In this document: in pieces, positions 32,853-45,500 of the stretch
Position numbering within the stretch: the stretch's first letter is position 1
Layout: the number at the start of each line of letters is the position of its first letter
Made by a program: the position numbers and the translations under genes
Assembly: GCA_030267565.1 (NCBI GenBank)
Contig: BRXU01000007.1
Coordinates: 682,001-746,000, forward strand
Reading direction: 5' to 3'
DNA length: 64,000 nt
Source: Pleodorina starrii
Taxonomy: Eukaryota > Chlorophyta > Chlorophyceae > Chlamydomonadales > Volvocaceae
The notes under the pieces: generated by a model
Databases searched by the model: none
What the model saw: the letters and a program-made list of their open reading frames with translations, nothing else
Told to the model about the DNA's origin: nothing

Positions 32853-35800
32853 ATGGATATCGTGGCTAACAGCCGGGCGCTTGCCAGCCTAATATTATTT
32901 CTGTGGTTGAACTCTCAGGGTAGGTAAGGGCGAAGTAAGGGTTGTAGGACCTAGTTGGCCACTTACTTGGCTCACCACGGCCACTTGGATATCATCACGA
33001 ACAATGGCTACATTCCGTTGTATCATGTTTGTTTGCGCCATCATAGCGCCTGATGAGCGAGACGTGGAGCTCGCTCCCAATCAACGGCCTCAGCCTGGCT
33101 GATAATACTGAGAGCACGGGAAAGCACGCACCCAGTCTTCCCGTTGGTCGCCAACTACCTGTCCCAATCGCATTTCCCTTCGCAGGATCCAAGGCTGCGT
33201 CGAGAACAAACTTCGTTTGTAAGTGAGGATGCGGTCGTCTTCGCACGTACGTGCGTACGCACCCCTCGCATGCAAGCCTTCTCTTGAAACGGCGACTTTG
33301 TTCGCTCAACAGACAAAACATACATAAAACGATTGTCTGGAGTGGATAGTCATCACTGATAACGCGTCAGATTGCGTCAGAGTCGAAGGGTGCCCGTTTA
33401 GGGTATGGTAGTGCTGCTCACGTTTCGTCCGGGCGAAGTATTCAAGAACACAATTCGATCTTGTGTGCTTCCTGCAAGTTTCATCACCTACGAAGTTTTT
33501 CTTTGCAGATGAGAAAAACGGCGTGAGGCTTGTGGGCGGCGATGCAACCAAAGGCACACTGGAGCTCCTTCCACGCGCTTCCGCCGGCGTCAACAGCTAC
33601 TGGGTCCAAGTGTGCCCTGATGCGTTCGACGACGAGAAGGCGCAGGTGCGTGCGTGCGTTGGTGCGGCTCGCAAGTTGCACCGCGCGCGACACAGCAGCA
33701 GGCGCGCTAGGCGTGCGTGCGACACGTGTCGCTCTTGCAAACGCACCGCGCGCGACCGCTAACGCGTGGATTCGCGCACCGTCCCGAAATGTGTGAGTAA
33801 GTGCCTACCTTCATCTCCCCATGTGTTGTACCGCTCACAGGTTCTGTGCGCCAATCTGGGTTACACGTACGGCAGGCAGTACTACAGCCCCGAGCTGAGC
33901 TTTCCGACAAATAAAACGTGAGAAGATTTACGCGGCGGCGGCGCAACATGCAGCGGCACGCAGCAGGCAGGGGAAGGAGAAAGGGAATGAAGGGGACGGG
34001 AGTCGATTGCGTACGGAAATGAGTGCGTCACAACGCGCGGCGGTTACAGGGCACAGGAGAGCCACGCACCGCGCGCCCTTGCTTGCAGAAATGTGGGCGG
34101 CAGCAGCACGGATAGACAAGCCATCCATCCAGTGACGGATCCAGAGGGCAATCACGTAATCAATCCACCCGCCGTTAACGCACCTACCGCACGTGCCTAT
34201 TACCGTATTATTATGACAGGCTGCTGGCAGGCGTGCCCGGTCGCACGATAGATCCTCCATGCTGTCCGTTATCCGTCCCGCCCCGGCCCTCCCCCGCATC
34301 TTGCTGCTGCTTCGTCCACCTCCCCGCCGTCATCGGTGCCTTTGCATCCGCCCATCCATCCCCTGCTGCTAGATGGCCCTTGATTGCGGTGGTGCATCCC
34401 CGTCTTGCTGCCTGCTGGTGGTGCGGTGTATCCATCCGTCGCAGCGCCGCACGTGGGCCTGGTCTATACAATGGTGCAACCGCCGTTTCCTGATTAGGCA
34501 CCATCCATCCAGCCATTGCATCCAGCCATCAATCCATTCGTCTCCGTCTGTAACGCCTTTGAGATACCCGGAAATGTCAACTAGTGCCTTTGCCATACAT
34601 TACACCGTCCACGCACGCACTCACCGCAGGGTCTTTATTGGGCAGATCGTCTCCTGTGGCACCGTCGATGTCATGACGAGTACGTACGGCCAGTACAGCC
34701 AGTACGGCCACCGCCGCCGCCGCCATCTCCGTGCCGCCGCCTCTGACACCCACGGTGGCCGCAGCGGCGGCAGCGCTAGCAGCGACACCGAAAGGGGCAC
34801 CGATGGCGGCGGCAATTCTGCAGCTTCTGGCCTGCTGCTGCCGGCGGTGAAGCGGCGCGGCCTTTCATTGAGCTGGCTGCTAATCGACGCCAACTCTACT
34901 GCGCCGTACAGCTGCGTCTTCAGAAACGGGCAGTGCAACCCCAAGGGCCCCCTGGTGGCCCTCCAGTGCTCAAGTGAGTGCGGGATGGACGGCGGGTGCA
35001 CATACCGCATAGTTACATACATGTGCGTGTATGTGTAGAGCATATATATGCATATATACATATGTTGGTAATGTAGATACGGTAGATACCTACCTACCTG
35101 AGCCGAACTGTTGGTATGTAAGGGCCGTACTACTATGCATGCATGCTATAACATGTATGCATGGCGGCACGGTGAATAATTGATTGCATTCATTGCGATG
35201 ATGATAAATGTGCACGTACATGCACTTCATTCTGCCGCGTGTTCGTACATACGTACATCTATCCATCAGTAGCTACTATAGGTCATCATAGATCCAAAGA
35301 CATGCCAGAGGCCAAACTCGTTCGCTGCTCACCATGCATGCATACATGCACGCATGCGCTGTGTTCATCGGACCAGGTGCGTACATGCGTGTGAAGTCGT
35401 CTTGTCATCCTCATCCTGCCTCCGATGTACGCATGCGCGTTCGGCCGCTGCGTGCCCCCGCCGCAGATGTGACCTTCCAGCCCGCGCCGCCGCCGCCTCC
35501 ATCTCCGCCAAACGCGCCACCTCGTAAGTAATAAAGTACACATCGCTTGACAGTACTACGCATGCACATACATCAGCATCCGCCCGGCGGTGTGTACGCA
35601 GCCTGTTTATTTATATGGTTTCCCGCATTTCCAACATTAACTGCATCGTGTACGATATATATGTAAAGCTGAAAGCGATCGAACATACATCCCCGCCCCC
35701 GTGCATGCTTACTTACGTACCCCGCCCGCCCTTACTTTCCCATGCATCGACCGTCGTATATATGTAGCCCCGCCCGCCGTCTCCAATGACATCCGACTTA

Positions 35801-37191
35801 TCGGGGCCAAATACGAAAATAATGTCATCATGGACAGTTCAGTCGTCGGGCGCGGCGACGGCTCCCTGGAGCCCAATCTGTGCGCCACCAACAGCCTGAT
35901 GAGGGGCGTATGCCAGAGTTACGCGCGCGTGGAGATGCTGGTAGGTCCGTCCGTCGGTCGGTCGGTCGGTTCATCCTTGGTCGTCCGGATGGTTACCTTA
36001 TTAGTTGTTGGGTAGGTTGGGTCGTCAAGCCTTTGAGTCATCCATCGCGAAGTGCGTGTATGTACGTACTATTAGGCTGCGTCCATCCGCGGCTTGCAAT
36101 ATATCTATCTGTGCACTGCGCAAATAGATCGATCTTCCTGTCCATCTGCATACGTACGTATGTATCTATCTATCTAGATAGATACATACGTACATATATA
36201 ACCCGCTCGCCGAGCTAGCTGCCTGCCGCTTCAGTTATTATTGGCTATCTACGTAGCTCGCCCGATCTATCTCCCGTATTATTACACGTACGACGTCGCT
36301 TTCATTGTGTCACCGCACTTCTTCATTCGCCGCCACGCAGGTCGATTCCCCCAACCCTAAGGCACCCGGCAAGATCTGGGCACCCGTGTGCAACATCACG
36401 GACGGCGACCTGGCAAAAACAGTGGCGTACGTGGCCTGCAGCCAGCGATTTCAGGAGCGGCGGAAGCCGTGGCTGCCTGACCTCTGGTACATCAACGCGC
36501 ACACTTCCAGGACGCCCCTGCTCATACCCACGGGTGCGCGTGCCAGCTACTGCTTGCCAACTAACTCATAATAATTATAATGATACGCCCGGCCGGTGGC
36601 CGAGGCGTGGGTTATGGGAGCAGAGGGGGTGGGGTGACGGGTTTCCCCGGTCCCATTCCCCCCCACCAACGCTGCCAACTAAACAACTAACTGGATGCAT
36701 GTGTGTGTAAACACACGTTGTCGCTCGACAGGCAAAACCTTCAGCACAAGCGACTTCAACCCGACAAAAGTCGGCGGCTGGGTTACCATTTCCGGAGCCA
36801 AATTTGACGACGCACGGCTGCAGGACACCAAGTTCAAGGTACGAACGTGCGCGCGCGTCATACAAATGTATGCACGCACAGCAGAGACGACGCGGACGAC
36901 GTACGCGCGATCAAAGGGAGGTTGCTCTGTGACGCATTTGCCGTAAGAGGCATGTTCAGCTTTGTTATACGCCCTTCACGCAGCGCGCAGCATGCTTTCC
37001 ATGTTTATATCGATGCACTGCTGGACTATCGACAAGTACGCTCCCCGCTCGATCGGCTCGCTCCGCTGACGCATGACTCTTCGTTTCGCACGCAGGTTTC
37101 ATCGTCCCCGCCCTGCGCGAAAGGCGCCATGCTGGCGGTCTCTTGCAACCGTGTAATGAATATTGGGGCCCTTGGGAGACGACAGCAGTAG
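32853..37191 (+). CDS. Secreted two-domain SRCR-like protein, copy A
   Basis: Ten exons: 32853-32919, 33186-33218, 33509-33645, 33841-33917, 34630-34973, 35467-35523, 35768-35940, 36341-36533, 36732-36838, 37096-37191. They sum to 1,284 nt, giving 427 aa in frame. A signal peptide (ANSRALASLILFLWLNS) begins the protein. SRCR-like domain 1 has GVRLVGGDATKGTLELL, WVQVCPDAFDDEKAQVLCAN and CNPKGPLVALQC. It is interrupted by an Arg/His- then Ser/Gly-rich segment in exon 5. A PAPPPPPSPPNAPP linker, typical of hydroxyproline-rich wall glycoproteins, joins domain 2 (IWAPVCNITDGDLAKTVAYV, GGWVTISG, CAKGAMLAVSC). No transmembrane segment follows, so it is probably secreted into the extracellular matrix. 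SRCR domains bind proteins or glycans; the ligand is unknown. This is the most diverged of the three copies and has the longest exon 5. Confidence 0.86.
36154..36193. repeat. Long perfect hairpin in SRCR-A intron 7
   Basis: Arms of 18 nt (GTACGTATGTATCTATCT and its complement) flank a 4-nt ATCT centre, built from GTAC/GTAT/ATCT tetranucleotides. It could extrude as a cruciform or form an RNA hairpin in the intron. Confidence 0.9.
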
Positions 37192-38686
37192 TATAACGTA
37201 TTATTTGGTGACTCGCTCGACAATCGCGCGACAGCGGTTCCGTCGGGGGCTGCCGTACGTACGTACACGTGCGCGCATGCATCACATGGGAACGAAGGAA
37301 TGCGGCTGGCTGGCTGCCTGTACGTACGTAGCTAGGGGGCCAACGAGTGCGATGGGGCTGCGTGTCCGTCCATACACGCACAAACAACTTTTTATTTATG
37401 ACGGTCACTGCACCAGCTTATTTTTATACGCATACCTACGTATCTGCTTTCCCTGCATTCAAGAAGCGCGGCTACCGCGCGTGGCCGCCCAACGACGCGT
37501 GATAATCCGGCGTAAACCCGGCGTGTCGTATGGGTATCGATGCAGCGAGGGACTCGGGGCACTCTTGAGGGTCTTTCCCCCTGTACGCCCTGACATCCGC
37601 AAAAAGGACCAATGATAAAAAAACCTGTTGCCACGCTTCCTTTCTTGGTCGTGCCTTTGAGATATGTATCTATCGGTGTGTGTGTTGAGATGATAGAGAT
37701 CTGATGCATGTGCGCGCGTCGTGTGTGTATGTGCGGTTTTTAGACAGCATCAGGCAGGCTGACTTTCGTTGCGCGCATCCGCATAGGATGGAGAATGGGG
37801 TATGACGGAGAGCTTTCGTGATTTAGGGATGGCCCCGATCGTTCAAGCAAGCAGCATGGTTAGATTGCTGGTTTTTTCGGCTGGTTTATTTCTTGTAAAA
37901 CACTTGGGGCGTCGGCGGGAGTCGGAGCGAGCTCGGATATCAGCGCATATATGCTGCGCATGTTGTGTGGCTCTATCCCGCCCGGCAGATCGGCAGTGTA
38001 ATCGATCTATATTATTAATTTACATGCATGATGTGCGCTTGTATTGGCTTTACTCGCGCGCGTGCTCGCTCTCGGCAGTTACGTCTCCCGTCGTCCTTGC
38101 TTGGGACTGGCTGGGCCGTGCGTGGCATAGGCTGGGGATACGTAAGTGATGATGAGGATGCCTGAACAATTAGTTTGTGATGGAAGAAGCCTGGATGTGT
38201 AGCTAGATAGCTAGCTGGGCAAGTCGTGTGAATGGTGCCCTCCAGCAAGCAGGAGGGGTTGCATTGCGTGGGTAAGCAAATCCCCAATAATGGACGGATG
38301 GAGTGGGTCGTGGAGGCTAATGACGTTCGTTACTTTCTGATCTACGTAACGAGCAGCAAGATGAAGCGCAGGGTGGCCACGTACGTTGTAACAGATAGAA
38401 GTGCCTTATCATCAGGCAATGCACATTTCATATATGTACTTGCGATTACACGCAGATAAACAGGAGCACGCACGCATGAAGCAGCAATGCAAGCGAGTGT
38501 GTGGAGTGGCGTGGTCGGTACATACGTACCCACCGGCGACAACATACATGCAGATTCTCACCACAGTTGCTGCAGTGTAAACTTTGGTCGTCGCCGGTCA
38601 ATGGTGAGTGCTTTCATCTATTATTATTGTACAAGAAACGAAGGAAGGGGTCGGCTTGATAGCTAGGTGAATGGTGCTTAACGTAT
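37192..38686. other. Region downstream of SRCR copy A
   Basis: Presumed 3' UTR and intergenic DNA, rich in GTAC and CGTACGTA strings. No homology to the downstream region shared by copies B and C beyond short fragments. No coding sequence is supported. Confidence 0.45.
37894..37898 (+). terminator. Candidate TGTAA polyadenylation motif for SRCR copy A
   Basis: First TGTAA after the stop codon, about 700 nt downstream; a second occurs at 37997. Algal 3' UTRs can be this long, but the assignment is weak. Confidence 0.3.
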
Positions 38687-39120
38687 TTCTTTCCGGCATC
38701 CCCTAGGAAGTGCCTGAGAGTTAGGGCACTGAATTGTTGACCGAGAGGTCACCAGTTCGATCCCGGCCTTCGCAGAGGGCTGGGTGACCGATGGGGGCCC
38801 TGGTGTGGGAACGAACAGCAGATGATCACATGGCTCTTTAGCCATGTCCCTGTCCCCTGCACTGGTTGAACTCAGCACGGTTGAATGTTCAAACAATGAT
38901 GTGTCTGGCACATCTGGGAAGAATGCGTGCGGGTACCCAGATGTGATCTGAGTGAGACGGAGCCTAGACACGGAGTGGGTGGGAGAAGCAACCCATCTTA
39001 GTCAAAAAGGCGGTCACCGCGGTAATGGGCTGTACCCGCCGATGAGGCATCAGTCTGTTCCCTTGACCCACGCAAGGGCTTACGGTCCAGCGTAATACTT
39101 TCTTTCTAATTCTTTCCGGC
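38687..39120 (+). mobile_element. tRNA-derived SINE with target-site duplication
   Basis: A 412-bp insertion (38698-39109) is flanked by a perfect 11-bp direct repeat TTCTTTCCGGC at 38687-38697 and 39110-39120. Near its 5' end lie an A-box-like GCCTGAGAGTTAGGG and a B-box CCAGTTCGATCCCGG with tRNA-like spacing, as expected for an internal RNA polymerase III promoter. The body is unrelated to tRNA, and the 3' tail contains TTTCTTTCTAA. No long open frame is present. SINEs are moved by LINE enzymes acting in trans. Confidence 0.82.
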
Positions 39121-39964
39121 GGTATCCTCCTGCCTGCTGCTCCTGCTGGTGGATGGTGAGCGTCTACTTAGCTTCTGGCCAGCGGCGGCTTCTGGTATGG
39201 CATTGCACTCGATGGTGTTCTGCTACTTGCTTGGCTACACTACTCCACAGCAGGAATAATAACCGACCAGGATTGGGAGGTGCCGCAGCGTGGTTCAAAG
39301 CTTGATATATACGCTGGCAGCCTCTCACGCAAGCTTAGAACCAAAGGCAACGTCCACGGCGGTTTATAATAGGCGTTCGATCATCGAAGTGCCGCGCTAG
39401 AAACTGCTGTTCAAGTAAGCAATCAACCCATCCACGCACGACACGGCGCAGGATCCCGCGCGGTCAGTTAGGATATCCGATCCTCCAGCATAATTCCCAA
39501 CCACTGCCGGCGGACTTCGCAGCTAGAACTAATGAATCGATGCGGCATGCAGTGAACCAAACCCTGCGAAGGTCCTAATTAGGACCCCAGTTAGGACCTA
39601 TACGTGTGGCCGTGGCCTGAGCATACATGGCGGGCGTCACCCGCCGCAAGTGTGCGTGAAATCTCGCTGCTTGGTGAAGCCATTGGGCTACGATACATGA
39701 GGCAACTGGGCATATATGAGAAGCGGTGCCTGCTGCAACAATAGCGAAGGTGCGGCGGGAGCTAGCGTTTTTTTGTTGAAATAGTAATGCTGTTGGGTGC
39801 GCGATGATCGACGGCGGGTGACGGAAAGCAGACGCCGGCCAATGCTGCGCGGGTCCAGGTGCCCAGAATCGCGTTCATGACAGGCTTTGCTGTACAACGT
39901 GGGTCTTAGCACCGCCACCTACCGCAGCGAATTGCTTCGCCCTCGCCCTATGAAGTCCGAGCGC
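39121..39964. other. Intergenic stretch after the SINE
   Basis: No gene or clear repeat recognised. A local direct repeat of TTAGGACC lies near 39577-39597. Confidence 0.4.
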
Positions 39965-40430
39965 CCGCGGGGCGTGGGAACGGGATGACATAACAGCCAA
40001 GCCGCAGCAGCAAGCTTCGGCGTTCAGGAAACACCCATTACATTACATAATGTAGATATCAATTGAATGTACTGTGTGGCCGGTTTGGGTAAATTACAGG
40101 CGACAACGCAAACCCACGCACAACTGTCTACGCCCAGGTGTCACATACATCGCACCAGTTTGGAAGCACGGCCGCCTCAGGGCGCGTCATTTGGAACAAT
40201 GCACCAGGTTCTGTAGTGTTGTTTCATTAAGTTGTATTGTAAGCAAGATCGGAACTCAGGTAATAACGCTCCCTTCCTTATTTTGGACCAGAGTTCGAAT
40301 CGAAGTCCAGTGCGTGACAATGTACGGCAAATAGAACGGTGGGCGTGCCACAGGTACTTAAGCAAGTGGCGAGACCGTTGACGGACAGCATGTCGTCTTG
40401 ACATCACCATAGTCAATCATCTATATCCGC
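39965..40430 (+). promoter_or_regulatory. Orphan copy of the SRCR upstream module
   Basis: Shows the same landmarks as the regions before B and C: TAACAGCCAAGCCGCAGC near 39992, CAACTGTCTAC and CCAGGTGTC near 40121-40142, GCCGCCTCAGGGCGCGTC near 40169, AACGCTCCCTT near 40265, and GGGCGTGCCACAGGTACTTA then GCAAGTGGCGAGAC near 40340-40375. No signal-peptide exon or SRCR exon follows. The TATA-like CATAAAA of B and C is AAATAGAA here. Best read as a relic of a fourth family member. Confidence 0.6.
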
Positions 40431-41562
40431 ATGTTCATTGCATGCCACAGGCAGCGTAGGACCATTTCATGCGGGGGATCACGCAGCATGCAGCAGCGCT
40501 GAGACATACATCGTATATATACCGAGGGAGCCTGAAAGCTATCTACAGATATATATACAGCAAGATCACCCGACCCTGCCTGCGTGGCAAGTTGCGCGAA
40601 ATGGTCGGTCGTGTGCTCCACATATATGTACGCCTCTGTATATACGTCCAGCAACAAGTGCGTACGTGGGCTGGATGGCATGGCGGGGTTCTGAGTGATA
40701 ACAGAGTAAACTTTATTTAGTTCATCATCCATAATCACTGAGAATAGGCGATCAAAACTAACGAGGGCAAATATACCAGCCATAGTGTACTGCGGCGCGG
40801 CTGATGGTGAATATGTTCGCTGGTAATTTGGTTGTTATTCGTTGGCCTCTCAGAAAGCAGCGGGACACTGTCGCTAACCCGCCCACTGCTGCTGGGGGGT
40901 CTCGCTCGCCGGCCGTACGTAGCATGCATTCGCCGCTCCGATCCGACGGAACTACTTGTGCATTCTGTTAGACACTACAGCAGTACTGCTAGACAGTTCT
41001 AAGTCAGCTTCCGTCCAGATAGGTTTCCCATCTTGGATGGCCACGTGCCAATCAAACGACGATAAAGTAGCTTCACGCATGCATGCGCTCCCAGGTCGAA
41101 GTGTCCACATTCAAGTATGCGTAGTACGTATGTATGTGAGCAGCAAAGGCTTATCCCGCGGAAGCTCAGGAGCCAGGCTTAAAAGCAAGGCATTGCTTGG
41201 TGCAGCTCGCTTCTACTCCCCTTCCTGCAATAATACACGCACGGAGGGCCCGGCGGCGGCCGAAGGAAACGTTGCCAATACCGTACCCACCGGGTAAAGT
41301 CGGTTGCACATAATTTAAAACACACAAGCGGGGGTCGGACGAGAGCAAAAGTGCAATGAGGGCAGCTAGGACGGGAGCAGCGGGCAAGGTGGCAGCAGTG
41401 AGGGGCGGAGGATCGATGGCAACGGTGACAGGGCGCGAGGGGGAATTGATGGGGAAGCATCAGTGATGAGGCTGCTGCTGCGCATCTCCGAAAAATATGT
41501 AGTTCCTTGATTGGAGCGTACGTACAGCTAGCACAGAACAATAATTAGCACATCCGATCGAA
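40431..41562. other. Intergenic stretch between orphan module and duplication unit B
   Basis: No SRCR exon could be found on either strand. Open frames of 80-120 codons lack domains and splice support. Confidence 0.4.
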
Positions 41563-42044
41563 TTGTATACGAGATTTCCAAATATTGTGGCTAGTGGCAC
41601 CTATCGCGGCCTCGTTTCAAAAAGGAACCTACCGGCTATTGGCCTGTTTCCCGCCACCCTGGACTGAGTCTTACTTCCTTACGACTGGTCCTCACTTGCT
41701 TGGGGATGATGAACGATGTGGCAGTGACACCCTGATAAGCTCTTATTTAGGACCCTGCTGATGATGAGGTCGTAACGAAAGTGTAATAGTAACGAAAGTG
41801 TAGTAATAGTTATGCTCACGCACGCCATGCATGATAACTGCAGCTTTATATCTAGCAGGCTAATACCCGCGAGCGAGCCAGCTTCCCGTCTTCCGTAAAG
41901 TTGCCTACTTGAAGCCACTGCGATACGTCAGAAACATTGTGCTACACCCCGCCATCGCAGCAATTGTCTTTGCTCCCGTAAAACCGCACTGTGTAGCTTT
42001 TATCCAGCTTGTCTGAAATAAATTAACTCCATAAAGGTCTAACA

Positions 42045-42520
42045 AATGGGACATCTGAACGGGACGCACGGGACGTACGGCGTAACAGCCAAGCCGCAGC
42101 GAGCTTCGTTCAAATTCACATAAGATATCGGTTATCAGGATTCGACATATCTTCTTTATGATACCTTCTGAGGCCGGCTTGGGCCATTCACAGCCGACAA
42201 TGCAAACCTGCAACTGTCTACAACCAGGTTTCGCACGTGTGGCATCTCGATCGCTGTTTGGATGTAAGGCCGCCTCAGGGCGCGTCTCCTGACATAACAT
42301 AATGCAGGTTCTGTACCCTATTATATGTATGATAAGATCGGAAGTTAATTAAAAACGCTCCCTTAGTTAGGACCAGAATTCGAATGCGAAGGTAAGTCCA
42401 GTGATGCTGTACGGCAGATACATAAAACGGCGGGCGTGCCACGAGTACTTAAGCAAATGGCGAGACGGTGCGTGGTGACAACAAATCATCTTGAAAATCG
42501 ATTGACTTCTTGCACCAGGT
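42045..42520 (+). promoter_or_regulatory. Upstream module and TATA-like box of SRCR copy B
   Basis: Nearly identical to the region before copy C. CATAAAA at 42421-42427 lies about 105 nt before the ATG in a conserved context (GGCGGGCGTGCCACGAGTAC follows it) and is the best TATA candidate. GTAACAGCCAAGCCGCAGCG and AAATGGCGAGACGGTG are the most conserved strings. Confidence 0.5.
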
Positions 42521-42525
42521 GCAAA

Positions 42526-45500
42526 ATGGCCTTCATGGCTCACAGCCGAGCGCTGGCGACCAGCTTACTATTCTTTATTATTCTGTGGCTCAACTCACCC
42601 GCTGGTAAGGGCGCGCGCAGGTTGTTGGCCCTCGTCAGCCACTTGGCTAAACTCATATGTCAGGACGCGCGATGACACATCAATTTCGTCGATCCATGTT
42701 TGCGCCTGAGCGACTGAGAGACTCTGAGAGGTTGAGCTCCCAACGGCCGGCGGCGTTATGACGAAACGCGCACGAGAGAGTTCAACCATTTCCTTCATGT
42801 CGATCGCTATCTGCCCATTTACCTTTCCCTTTGCAGGGTCCAAGGCTGCTACGAATACGACCTTCGTCTGTAAGTAAAAATGCAGTCCGTCGCCAAACGC
42901 AGGCTTAAAAACGACCACTCTGCTCTCTGAACGAAGAGGAAACGAAATAATATCACGTTACGTAGGGCGGCCTGGAATGAATGTACAGTAATACGTTGTA
43001 GCGCGTCTTAGGAGCCATTCGTTTAGCGAAACCTACGTACAACCAAGCGGTTTTGAGCTCGAGCTTGTCGTTTTGCTATTGAATATCCAATTGCAGACGC
43101 GAGGTACGGCGTGAGGCTGGTGGGCGGCGATGCGACCAAGGGCACTCTGGAGCTTCTGGCGCGGACGGCTTACCTACCTAACTCTAGAGGGGAGTGGGTT
43201 CAAGTGTGCCCTGATTTCTTCGACGACCAAACAGCGCAGGTAGCTGCTTGCGTGCATGTATGCGACGATAACCGCGTGCTGCGATGTGTGTCCATATAAC
43301 ACATATATGTCCTACCTGACGTTTGCGCCGAAACCATCGCTGATGATGATGGGTTAGTGAACATGTGAACATATGAACACATGTTGCTTGGCAAGCGGGC
43401 ATCAAGGCATTCGTTGACACGTGGGAAGTACGGCGGTATCGTGGCTACTGCGTGTATCGCAGCGGTACACCTCACGCTAGTACATACGTAGAGCTACCAT
43501 GCGTGCCAATGAAAGTGGAGTCTTAGCACGCAATCAAGCGATCGAAGCCAAGCAGCCTCGCGACAGCATCGTTGTTACGGTTATGCGTGCATACGTGCGC
43601 GCCAAACACCACTCAATGCAACTCCCTCCCGTCGCCCCCCTGGCTGGTATTCATGTATGCGTTCTCGGGTGCATTGCCCCCGTGCAGATGTTGTGCGCCA
43701 ATCTGGGTTACAAGCTCGGCAGGCGGACTTACAGCAACGAGCTGAGCTTCCCGACAAATAAAACGTGAGAAGATTTACGCGGTGGCGGCGGCGCAACAGC
43801 GGCAGGGCATGCATGCGACACTCTCGGCACACGCACGGACGCCCTTCGCTACCGTCCGTTATTTGTCGCACGAAGTGCGGCGGGGAACCGGGAAATGCGG
43901 ATAGATGGCCCATGCAGCTTTACAACCCGCCCGATTGGGTGTTTCTAACGTGAACCATGAACCGTGTACTACCGTGTGTAATGCTTGGGCGGAGCAAAGG
44001 CTAGCTACTCGAGATGCTGTGTGACGCCTTTCTTAGGCTTTATGTTAGCCGTTCGTATGTACGGCAACTGTACGGTATTGTAACCGCAGCGTTACACAGT
44101 GTACCATGTCCCATGTACTGTGCCCAAACGCCTGCCATTCGTTCGTTCCCGCGAGCCGCAGGGCATCTATAGCACAGATCAACTACTGCAGCCCCCAGCA
44201 GGACTCCGCGTGGCCCGTGGCGCGTGGCAACAACGGCCACCACCACCGCCGCCATCTACGCGCCTTTGACGCCGCCCACGGCCGCAGCGCTAGCGGCAGC
44301 GGCAGTGGGGGCGACGATTCTGCATCTTCTGGGCCTCTGTCGGTTATGCGGCGCGGCCTGGCGCCGCTTCAGCTCACTCTCGATGTCAACTCAAGCGCGC
44401 CCTACACCTGCAACTTACGGAACGGTCTGTGCAACCCCAAGGGCCCCATGGTGGCCCTCCAGTGCTCAAGTAAGTTGATTGTGTAGCAGCGGATACGTGC
44501 ATACGTGCGTACGTGCATGCATGGTGGCGGATGGAGCTCGCGGATGGAGTCGTCCCCAACGACGAGGGTCGTATGGGCAGATAGGCTGAGTGGACAGATC
44601 GGTTTCGGAGTACCGGTTGTATATGACAGCAGTTGTGTAGATACCGGTAGTGCTGTCGTATTGGGCCCGTACGGTAAGCCAAGCAACATGCATGGGCGGG
44701 GGTGGGGGTGGGTGGGTGGATGTGCACAGCAGAGTGTGTGTGTGTGTGTGCGTGTGTGCACGCACAGCGTGTGCACAGCAGTGTTTGTGTGTGCGTGTGC
44801 ATGTGCGTATGTGTGCGTGTGTGTGTGCGGGACCGGCTGCGCGCGCTTGTGTGATGACTTCCCGGTTCCCGCCCCAATAACGTTTTCTCCTGTACGCCTG
44901 CCGTACGGCCGCTGACGCAGACCGGACCTTCCCGCCCGCCAAGCCGCCGCCTCCATCTCCACCCAACCCGCCTCCTTGTAAGTAAAACGCGCATCTATCT
45001 ACAGCACGCATACATGCATGTGCAGCCGACGTTGACGTGTGTAGTGTATGTGTAGGATGGATCAATATTATTTGTTTAACTATCCCACGTGTGCACATAC
45101 CGTATCTTTGCGTGTGCTTGCACGCACTAACCCCGCCCGTGTGCGCAACATGCATCTGATCATGTGCGCCAAATTTCCTAAAACAAATCGTACGTCGTGC
45201 TGAAAGAGCATTCCTGCACCGCGGCCGACCGCTGATACCGGCGCCCTTCCCGTGCGTCCCGCCGCCCGTGCGCCGCCCGCCGCAGCCCCGCCACCGGTCT
45301 CCAATTCCATCCGACTTTTCGGGGGTTCTTACGGTCAGCCTCCGCTGGAGCCTAACCTGTGCGCCACCAACAGCGCGAAGAGCGTATGCGATTCATATTA
45401 CGCGCGCGTGGAAATGCAGGTGGGTCGATTCAGTCAATCGTTCGGTTGCGTGTTTTTTGGTTGGTTGGTTGGTTACGCACGTCCTTCGGTTGTGTCGCGT

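Noticed and set aside
38700..38775. A functional tRNA gene
   Set aside because: The A/B boxes are present, but the sequence does not close into a tRNA cloverleaf. It is the head of a 412-bp insertion with target-site duplication, hence a SINE.
42436..42525. Upstream start for SRCR copy B adding 30 residues
   Set aside because: It spans the conserved upstream module, has no counterpart in copies A and C, and would bury the signal peptide.
44505..44915. Open frame with Val-Cys repeats
   Set aside because: It is a GT/GC simple repeat inside SRCR-B intron 5, with the counterpart frame in copy C not conserved as protein.
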